Assembly (NCBI GenBank): GCA_011041895.1
Contig: DRAE01000074.1
Location: 1 to 18,522, forward strand
From: Candidatus Bathyarchaeota archaeon
GTDB lineage: Archaea; Thermoproteota; DRAE01
Length of the DNA stretch: 18,522 nucleotides
Direction: 5' to 3'
Of the stretch, positions 13,171 to 18,522 are shown one piece after another. Position 1 is the first letter of the stretch. Every line of letters starts with the position of its first letter. The position numbers and the translations under genes are program-made. The notes beneath the pieces were generated by a model. The model was not told the origin of the DNA and did not search any database. It worked only from the letters and a program-made list of their open reading frames with translations.

Positions 13171-14172
13171 GTGAGCGAGAGCCCATCAGTAAAAAGTAAG
13201 GGAAAAAGTAAGCGAAAGATAATAACGATAGAGGATCTCCCAGGCGTAGGTGTTTCAACAGCTGCCAAGCTTAGAGCACAAGGGTATACTAGCATAGAGT
13301 ACATTGCCATAACTCCACCAGAGCAGCTGTCCCAAGATACAGGCATAGGGAAAGCCACAGCTGAGAAAATAGTTAAAGCTGCAAGGGAAGCTATAGGCTC
13401 ATTTCTAAAGTTTGAGAGAGGAGATGAAATTTTCAAGAGATACGTTTCATCACCTAGGTTAACTAGTGGATGCAGAGCTCTTGATGACATACTTGGAGGA
13501 GGATTTGAAAGTAGAGCTATAACTGAAATATTTGGCCCCTACGGAAGCGGTAAAACTCAGATATGCCACCAGCTAGCAGTTACGGTACAGCTTCCAAGGG
13601 AGGAGGGTGGGCTAGAGGGGGCTTGCCTATATATAGACACTGAAAATAGTTTTCGCCCACAAAGGATCAAGCTTATAGCTGAACGCTTCGGCATTGATCC
13701 AAATGAAGCCCTACATAACGTTATAAGAGGAGCAGCGTTCAACTCTCATCACCAGATGCTTCTGATAAGAGAAGCTAGAAAGTTCATAAAGGATGAGAAT
13801 ATCAAGCTGATCATAGTTGACTCCCTAACATCAAACTTCAGAAGCGAGTACGTTGGTAGGGAAACGTTGGCTGTAAGACAACAGCTTCTAAATGTTCACA
13901 TGCATGACTTGCTAAGGCTGAGCTTGGCATTTGATCTAGTGGTTGTTGTAACTAATCAAGTGATGGCTAGACCAGATGCAGTTTTCATGTTTGAACCAAC
14001 CATTCATGTTGGAGGACATATAGTTGCGCACACTAGCACAACAAGAATATCCCTTAGAAGTAGCAGGGACAACATAAGAGTAGCCAGAGTAGTTGCAAGC
14101 CCGCATCTCCCAATAAGAGAAGCTGTGTTCAAAATAACGGAGCGTGGCATAGAGGATGTCGAAGAGGCATGA
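13171..14172 (+). CDS. radA: DNA repair and recombination protein RadA
   Basis: RadA is the archaeal RecA/Rad51 recombinase that forms filaments on single-stranded DNA and drives strand exchange. The N-terminal helix-hairpin-helix domain (about 18-75) contains the LPGVG and GIG turns. The linker region at 81-84 reads FERG where the polymerisation motif is normally F-x-x-A. Walker A is GPYGSGKT (122-129), DTENSFRP follows at 156, Walker B IIVDSL is at 214-219, and the TNQV strand is at 261. The DNA-binding loop region contains ARPDAVFMFEPTIHVGGH. Length of 333 residues is typical of RadA, not of the shorter paralogues RadB or aRadC. It starts with GTG behind a good Shine-Dalgarno. Its end overlaps the next gene by 17 bases. 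Confidence 0.97.
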   Translation: MSESPSVKSKGKSKRKIITIEDLPGVGVSTAAKLRAQGYTSIEYIAITPPEQLSQDTGIGKATAEKIVKAAREAIGSFLKFERGDEIFKRYVSSPRLTSGCRALDDILGGGFESRAITEIFGPYGSGKTQICHQLAVTVQLPREEGGLEGACLYIDTENSFRPQRIKLIAERFGIDPNEALHNVIRGAAFNSHHQMLLIREARKFIKDENIKLIIVDSLTSNFRSEYVGRETLAVRQQLLNVHMHDLLRLSLAFDLVVVVTNQVMARPDAVFMFEPTIHVGGHIVAHTSTTRISLRSSRDNIRVARVVASPHLPIREAVFKITERGIEDVEEA

Positions 14173-14533
14173 TGGCAAGTATTCCATTAGGAGTGTGCTG
14201 AAGGCATTATCTGAAGGAAATTTGGAAAGAGCTCTTAAAATAGTCGCCTCCTTGAGGGAAAACTGTGATAATGCTCAGGATGAGGGGCTAATCTTTTTAG
14301 CTGAAGGCCTGATAAATTCATACAAGGTTGCTAAAGGTAAAAGTAAATACGCTTCCTCAGTGGCTTTTATAGGCGACGACCATCGACAACTGGTTCACAT
14401 GCTTAGGAAACTTGAGAAAGTTCTCAAAGTAGCTGGTCTTGAATTTGACTTATCCACAGTTCATAACTTGACGCTGCTTCTCAACAATAAACGCTCCGTT
14501 AAGCTTATGGAAAAAGCTTTTAGCTTTAAGTAA
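14156..14533 (+). CDS. Unrecognised helical protein coupled to radA
   Basis: This 125-residue protein matches no family I know. It has a basic start (SKRHDGKYS), then a predicted helix-turn-helix arrangement rich in Leu, Ala, Glu and Lys, resembling a helical hairpin repeat near residues 10-65 (VLKALSEGNLERALKIVASL, EGLIFLAEGLINS). A second helical part (about 75-125) includes QLVHMLRKLEKVLKVAG. There is no signal peptide, membrane segment or cysteine motif. It begins 17 bases before the radA stop and is followed 21 bases later by a CBS protein gene, so it is almost certainly real and translated with RadA. A RadA-accessory role would be inference from position only. Confidence 0.72.
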   Translation: MSKRHDGKYSIRSVLKALSEGNLERALKIVASLRENCDNAQDEGLIFLAEGLINSYKVAKGKSKYASSVAFIGDDHRQLVHMLRKLEKVLKVAGLEFDLSTVHNLTLLLNNKRSVKLMEKAFSFK

Positions 14534-14554
14534 ATGAAATTATGTTAGAGAATA

Positions 14555-15121
14555 ATGGGCGAGGAGTATACACTAAAAGTAAAAAATATTATGAGTGAGA
14601 ATCTAATAACTGCTCCACAAACTGCAGATATAGTTGAGTTAAGCAAACTAATGACAAAACACAATATCGGAAGCGTGATCATAGTTTCAGAGGAAACAGG
14701 GGATCCTATAGGAATAGTAACTGAGAGAGACATTATCACAAGAGCTCTTTCAAAGGGTTTGCCATTATCAACTAAAGCTGAAAAGATAATGTCTACTCCT
14801 CTCATTACAATCGACGAAGAAGCTTCTATACGTGAAGCATTAGACCTAATGAATAGACATGGAACGAAGAGGCTGCTCGTGAAGAACGCTCAAGGCAAGA
14901 TCGTGGGCATACTTACAATGACTGATGTACAGAAAGTAATGCCAGCCCTCATGGAGATACTTTCTTACAAGGCTCCAACAGAGGTTGTGGAGAAAGCTGA
15001 AGCCGCATATTCTGGCTTCTGTGACGAATGTGGGTCATGGTCTTCTGAACTTAGAAGAGTCGATGATAGATTTCTATGTCCTGAATGCTATTTAGCTTTC
15101 TCCGGGGAAGAATCTGAGTAG
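14555..15121 (+). CDS. Two CBS domains with a C-terminal zinc ribbon
   Basis: The 188-residue protein has a tandem CBS pair (about 7-65 and 73-130), with the hallmarks I-M-S-E-N-L-I-T, G-S-V-I-I-V and G-I-V-T-E-R-D-I in the first and I-M-S-T-P-L-I-T-I plus G-I-L-T-M-T-D-V in the second. A C-terminal ribbon follows, with Cys156 and Cys159 (CDECG) and Cys175 and Cys178 (CPECY), expected to bind one zinc ion. CBS pairs bind adenine nucleotides or S-adenosylmethionine and act as energy or ligand sensors. No catalytic domain is attached, so it is probably a sensor or adaptor, perhaps binding nucleic acid or a partner through the ribbon. The next gene, encoding four CBS domains, starts eight bases later. 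Confidence 0.88.
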   Translation: MGEEYTLKVKNIMSENLITAPQTADIVELSKLMTKHNIGSVIIVSEETGDPIGIVTERDIITRALSKGLPLSTKAEKIMSTPLITIDEEASIREALDLMNRHGTKRLLVKNAQGKIVGILTMTDVQKVMPALMEILSYKAPTEVVEKAEAAYSGFCDECGSWSSELRRVDDRFLCPECYLAFSGEESE

Positions 15122-15129
15122 TGATCTAA

Positions 15130-16053
15130 ATGTATAGAAGACCATCCTATTCAAAACCTGTTAAAGAAGTTGGCCCACGCAAATATAGGTCAAAGAAGCC
15201 TGAGAGGCCATCTGAACTTCTCGAAGTAGCTACTCTCAATCCAGTGTGCGTTAGTAAAACTACTCCTGTAATAAATGCTGTGAAGCTACTAAGTGAAAAG
15301 AATTTTAGGAGACTTCCAGTGGTTGATGCAGGTTCTAAGAAGCTTATAGGAATGCTTACTTCAACTGACATCGTCAATTACTTTGGAGGAGGGGGCAAGT
15401 ACAAAATAGTAGAGAAAAGATACTATGGAAACCTCTACAAGGCATTGAACGCGCCAATAGAGATGATAATGCATACCCCACCAATTTTCGTGTATGAGGA
15501 CGCATCCATTGATGACGTCATTGAGATAATGCTTAAGCATAACATTGGCGGTGTACCTATAGTTGATGAAGATGATATTCTAAAAGCGATAATTACTGAG
15601 CGAGATATTCTCCGAATTCTAAGCGGAACCAGAATAGGTAGCCCAATAAGCGAGATCATGAGCAGAGATGTAATTTCAATATCGGAAAACGCCCCACTTA
15701 TGAAAGCTTGCAGAACCATGATAGAGTTTGGATTCAGGAGGCTTCCAGCCCTTAATGAAAAGTTCCAGCTTACAGGAATCCTCACAAGCATGGACATAGT
15801 AAAGTTCTTTGCATCGGAGATGGCGTTCAGGATAGCTAAACTACCTCAACTATCAGAGCTGCTACAAACTCCCGTAAACAGAATAATGACTCCATTTGTG
15901 ATTACAGCCGGGGAAAACATGACAATAAGTGAAGCACTTGAGCTGATGACTAGGAACAACATTGGCGCCCTTCCAATAATTTCAGAGAAGCGAACCATAG
16001 TTGGAATCGTTACTGAAAGAGATATAATGGTCAAGCTCATAGAACTTAGCTAA
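15130..16053 (+). CDS. Four-CBS-domain protein
   Basis: The 307-residue protein starts with a basic, Arg/Lys/Pro-rich tail (1-30) and then holds four CBS domains, at about 33-85, 112-170, 177-233 and 248-306. Each shows the usual N-P-V or I-M-x-x-P opening and closing G-x-L/I/V-T-x-x-D motif (GMLTSTDIV, IITERDIL, GILTSMDIV, GIVTERDI). Such stand-alone tandem arrays bind adenine nucleotides and are thought to regulate partners. CTAAATG start: GTGATC upstream matches the extended archaeal Shine-Dalgarno. Its stop shares a base with the pyrC ATG (TAATG), so translation of PyrC is coupled to it. A nucleotide-responsive regulator of neighbouring nucleotide metabolism is possible but not shown. Confidence 0.9.
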   Translation: MYRRPSYSKPVKEVGPRKYRSKKPERPSELLEVATLNPVCVSKTTPVINAVKLLSEKNFRRLPVVDAGSKKLIGMLTSTDIVNYFGGGGKYKIVEKRYYGNLYKALNAPIEMIMHTPPIFVYEDASIDDVIEIMLKHNIGGVPIVDEDDILKAIITERDILRILSGTRIGSPISEIMSRDVISISENAPLMKACRTMIEFGFRRLPALNEKFQLTGILTSMDIVKFFASEMAFRIAKLPQLSELLQTPVNRIMTPFVITAGENMTISEALELMTRNNIGALPIISEKRTIVGIVTERDIMVKLIELS

Positions 16054-17366
16054 TGACTATTGACTTAAAACTAGAAAATGGGAAGCTTCTTATAGGGGAT
16101 CAGCTCATACCAGCTGAGATCGGTATAGACGATGGTTCAATTGTAAAGGTTTCAAGAATAGTACATGAACACGCAGATGAAAGAGTGGATCTCAAAGGCA
16201 ACATAGTCTTACCAGGTCTGGTTGATGTTCACGTACATTTACGGGACTTCAAGCTAAGCTATAAAGAGACTTTTGAAACAGGGACAATGGCCTTAGCAGC
16301 TGGAGGAGTAACATGTGCTGTAGATATGCCAAACACTCTTCCTCCGGTGAACTCTTATAGGATATTGGTTAAAAGAATCGATGAGGCTAAGGGAAAGCTT
16401 TATGTAAACGTGCTTTTTACAGCCTTCCCTAGCAAGAGAGACATACTCAAGCTGGTAACTTTGACATACTTTTTCAAGATAGACTTTTCAAGAACCAACT
16501 TCCTGGACTTCAACCCATACAATGAAGGGGAACTCTCAGAGGTTCTTTCTAAAGTTTCATCTAAAACTATTGTAGTAGCTTTTCATGCCGAAGATACTCG
16601 AGAAACCAGTGGCAGTTGGCCTATGAAAGCCTCTGCTGAAACATCAGCGGTAAAGTACATCTTGAATTGGTTGGTTAAGTTCATGAATCGATATGATGGA
16701 GCATTGAAAGCACACATATGCCATGTGACGCTGCCTTCCACAGTTAAACTTATTCTTGAAAGAAAAAGGAAGTTGAAGAATTTAACTATGGAAGTAACCC
16801 CTCATCATCTTCTTCTAAGTAAAAGGCACTTGGGTAAATTCAAGAGCATTGCTAAGGTTACGCCTCCGCTAAGGTCAAGTCATACCCGTAGAAGACTACT
16901 GAGATATTTCTCCGAAGGTTTGATAGATATTGTTGCAAGCGACCATGCTCCACACGCTTTAACTGAAAAAGCTGAGGATGTTGCAAAAGCTCCCCCCGGA
17001 ATAGCTGGTGCTGAGACGATGTTGCCTCTTCTCTTAAACTTAGTCAATAAGGGCGTGATTAGTCTCTCACTAATTAAAAGAGTTTTGCACGATGCCCCTT
17101 GCAAGTTGCTCGGTTTAAAGCATGATATATGTGAAGGGTCAAAGGCGCACTTAACTATAGTTGATATGAAGGCAAAATGGAAAATTAGAGGAGAAGATCT
17201 ATACTCTATGTCAAAGTTAACACCATTTGAAGGGGTGACGGTTAAAGGTATTCCATCTATTACTATAGTAAATGGTATGATTGTCATGCGTGATAGGGTG
17301 GTTTATGAGAATGTAAAACCTGGAGAAGTGATCAATGAGTGGAGGAGAAAAGGTACTGTTAGTTGA
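16053..17366 (+). CDS. pyrC: Dihydroorotase
   Basis: PyrC closes carbamoyl-aspartate to dihydroorotate in pyrimidine synthesis. It belongs to the amidohydrolase superfamily and binds two metals. The first metal motif DVHVHLRDF gives H60, H62 and R64. K142 in FFKID is the likely carboxylated lysine, H178 is in AFHAED, H224 in HICHVT, and D297 is the catalytic aspartate in ASDHAPH. EVTPHHLLL and APPGIAGAETMLPLLL are conserved family segments. Length of 437 residues suits a type I enzyme. The motif after the first histidines reads DFKLSYKETF, where the family usually has D-P-G-x-x-x-K-E, so the Pro-Gly is missing. It starts on the preceding stop codon and overlaps the next gene by 32 bases. Confidence 0.94.
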   Translation: MTIDLKLENGKLLIGDQLIPAEIGIDDGSIVKVSRIVHEHADERVDLKGNIVLPGLVDVHVHLRDFKLSYKETFETGTMALAAGGVTCAVDMPNTLPPVNSYRILVKRIDEAKGKLYVNVLFTAFPSKRDILKLVTLTYFFKIDFSRTNFLDFNPYNEGELSEVLSKVSSKTIVVAFHAEDTRETSGSWPMKASAETSAVKYILNWLVKFMNRYDGALKAHICHVTLPSTVKLILERKRKLKNLTMEVTPHHLLLSKRHLGKFKSIAKVTPPLRSSHTRRRLLRYFSEGLIDIVASDHAPHALTEKAEDVAKAPPGIAGAETMLPLLLNLVNKGVISLSLIKRVLHDAPCKLLGLKHDICEGSKAHLTIVDMKAKWKIRGEDLYSMSKLTPFEGVTVKGIPSITIVNGMIVMRDRVVYENVKPGEVINEWRRKGTVS

Positions 17367-17784
17367 TGCAATGTTAGGCAAGCTCACAAGGTTTCTCCGC
17401 ATCCTAGGATATAACACTCTATATGTACGAGACGAATCCGATAACGAAATCCTCGATAAACTGGCTAAAACTCCAGATGCAATATTGATCACCGGAGACA
17501 AGGATTTATTTATCACAGCTTGCAAGAGAGGCTTTAACGCATGCTATATAGACAGCAACATGGAGATAGCGATGCAGCTCAGAAAACTACGTGAGATGGG
17601 AATTATTGAAGTCAAGTTTAATGCTGAGCGAACACGCTGCCCCATATGTAATGAAAAGCTCGTGCTCAAGGCTATTGAAGGCTCAAAGATATTATGGGTA
17701 TGTAGAAAATGTAATAAAGAGTATTGGATAGGCAAACATTGGAAGAATATAAGTAAAACTCTGCAAGTGGCCAAAAATGAATGA
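17335..17784 (+). CDS. Mut7-C family PIN-like RNase with zinc ribbon
   Basis: The 149-residue protein fits the Mut7-C (DUF82) family, a PIN-like nuclease fold linked to a zinc ribbon. The N-terminal motif LLVDAMLGKLTRFLRILGY contains D11, and LITGDKDLF holds D55 and D57, the expected metal-binding acids. The ribbon has Cys102-Pro-Ile-Cys105 and Cys123-Arg-Lys-Cys126 followed by the family's YWIGKHWKNI tail. The family is predicted to cleave RNA, with no settled substrate in archaea. A GGAG (17322-17325) and GTGATC lie before the ATG, which supports the 32-base overlap with pyrC. It overlaps the AMMECR1 gene by eight bases. Confidence 0.92.
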   Translation: MSGGEKVLLVDAMLGKLTRFLRILGYNTLYVRDESDNEILDKLAKTPDAILITGDKDLFITACKRGFNACYIDSNMEIAMQLRKLREMGIIEVKFNAERTRCPICNEKLVLKAIEGSKILWVCRKCNKEYWIGKHWKNISKTLQVAKNE

Positions 17785-18427
17785 GGAAAAACTAACACTT
17801 AGAGAGGGGGAGTTTCTAGTCAGACTAGCTAGAAAAGCTGTAGAAAGCTACATTAAAGATGCTCGTAGGATTTCACCTCCAAAGGATACCCCTAGTAGGC
17901 TCTGGGATAAAAGAGGAGTTTTTGTCACTCTTGAAAAGCTATATAAGTCGGATGAGAAAACTGTGAGAGAGCTTAGAGGATGCATAGGGCGCCCATATCC
18001 TCTCTTTCCACTTGTAGAGGCAACTATCGACTCTGCAATCGATGCAGCTGTTAACGATCCTCGTTTCAACCCCGTCTCCCTGACTGAGCTTACAAGTATA
18101 ATTATAGAGGTTAGCGTGTTAACGAGGCCGAAACTGCTAGAAGTAGATGACCCTAGACAATATCCCTCATTAATAAAGATTGGAAGAGATGGACTAATAG
18201 TGGAGCATGGACCATATAAAGGGCTTCTCTTACCACAGGTTCCAGTAGAGTATAAATGGGATCCTGAGACATTCCTTTGCGAGTGCTGTATTAAAGCGTT
18301 TCTTCCACCAGATTCATGGCTTAGAAAAGATGTCAAAATATATACTTTTCAAGCTCAGGTTTTCTCCGAGCTAAACCCCGGGGGAGAAGTTATCGAACGA
18401 AAACTGGAGGAAGAGTTAAATGAGTAA
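17777..18427 (+). CDS. AMMECR1 domain protein
   Basis: This 216-residue protein belongs to the AMMECR1 family found in archaea, some bacteria and eukaryotes. The hallmark LRGCIG is at 66-71, and FNPVSLTELTSIIIEVSVLTRP follows the family strand order, with a later K-x-G-L-L-L-P-Q-V stretch at 148-155. The CECC segment at 168-171 lies in the family's usual cysteine-rich position. The biochemical role is unknown; neighbouring or fused MEMO and radical-SAM genes in other genomes hint at a redox or modification pathway. It is coupled on both sides by eight-base overlaps, with the Mut7-C nuclease before it and an exported protein after it. Confidence 0.93.
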   Translation: MNEEKLTLREGEFLVRLARKAVESYIKDARRISPPKDTPSRLWDKRGVFVTLEKLYKSDEKTVRELRGCIGRPYPLFPLVEATIDSAIDAAVNDPRFNPVSLTELTSIIIEVSVLTRPKLLEVDDPRQYPSLIKIGRDGLIVEHGPYKGLLLPQVPVEYKWDPETFLCECCIKAFLPPDSWLRKDVKIYTFQAQVFSELNPGGEVIERKLEEELNE

Positions 18428-18522
18428 GAAGGTCCTACTCCTAACTTTTATCATTCTAATAAGTTTTATCCCTCTTCTGCAAGTCTTCTCCGTACAGTTA
18501 GTCTACATGCATTTTTCCCCGA
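18420..18522 (+). CDS. N-terminus of a secreted or membrane-anchored protein (3' truncated)
   Basis: ATG 18420 opens a frame that runs out of the window after 34 residues. It begins MSKK, followed by about 18 hydrophobic residues (LLLTFIILISFIPLLQVF), a classical signal peptide or N-terminal membrane anchor, and then SVQLVYMHF. GGAGG about ten bases upstream supports the start. The ATG overlaps the end of the AMMECR1 gene by eight bases, so it continues the operon. The mature protein is not visible, so no family is assigned. Confidence 0.7.
   Translation, partial: MSKKVLLLTFIILISFIPLLQVFSVQLVYMHFSP

Noticed and set aside
15563..15602. TGATGA...CTGA pair inside the four-CBS gene, resembling a C/D box RNA
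   Set aside because: The base before TGATGA is T, not a purine, the boxes are only about 35 nt apart, no internal boxes fit, and the sequence is explained by conserved CBS coding.
17848..18336. 162-residue minus-strand open frame opposite AMMECR1
   Set aside because: The plus strand encodes a full-length conserved AMMECR1 protein; the opposite frame is Ser-rich with no motif.

Overview
The window is archaeal chromosomal DNA. Every recognisable gene belongs to archaeal information processing or nucleotide metabolism: archaeal-type PurA, eL33 (L35Ae), a COG2433/DUF460 protein, RIO2, RqcH/NEMF, an Sm-like protein, NucS and RadA. Shine-Dalgarno motifs match the archaeal AGGAGGTGATC type, start-proximal AT boxes look like archaeal TATA elements, and codon use is rich in ATA, AGA and AGG. 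The presence of eL33, an eL22-like protein and an EMC6-like membrane protein suggests a TACK-type (Thermoproteota, Korarchaeota or related) lineage, possibly an uncultured one. The sequence alone does not fix the phylum. No mobile element, CRISPR array, rRNA or tRNA is seen, and no stretch above 130 bases lacks a gene.

Layout. Positions 1-3543 (+): the end of an unknown gene, purA, eL33 and the two-RNase-H-fold DUF460 protein. Positions 3506-6422 (-): rio2, pyrG and a small EMC6-like membrane protein, with the one real gap (6003-6128) between the last two. That gap carries a good candidate C/D box guide RNA on the + strand. Positions 6427-9625 (+): rqcH/NEMF, diverging from the EMC6-like gene through a shared CATG, then an LSm protein, a dCTP deaminase/dUTPase-family enzyme and the eL22-like protein. 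Positions 9615-10409 (-): nucS. Positions 10455-13078 (+): a nucleotide-sugar epimerase, a membrane PH-domain protein and hflX, chained by 29-35 nt overlaps. Positions 13171-18522 (+): a long probable operon of radA, an unknown 125-residue protein, two CBS-domain proteins, pyrC, a Mut7-C nuclease, AMMECR1 and the start of an exported protein that runs off the window.

Three themes recur. Ribosome biogenesis and quality control: eL33, RIO2, RqcH, eL22, HflX, the candidate 2'-O-methylation guide and possibly DUF460. Nucleotide synthesis: PurA, PyrG, PyrC and the Dcd-like enzyme. DNA recombination and mismatch repair: RadA and NucS. The gene order is very compact, with many overlaps of 8-38 nt.

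The observations most worth a second look are the C/D box RNA at 6060-6128, the eL22-like and EMC6-like proteins, purA with a perfect Shine-Dalgarno placed before an ATC codon, and the Asp-to-Glu change in the catalytic 'DR' motif of RqcH/NEMF.
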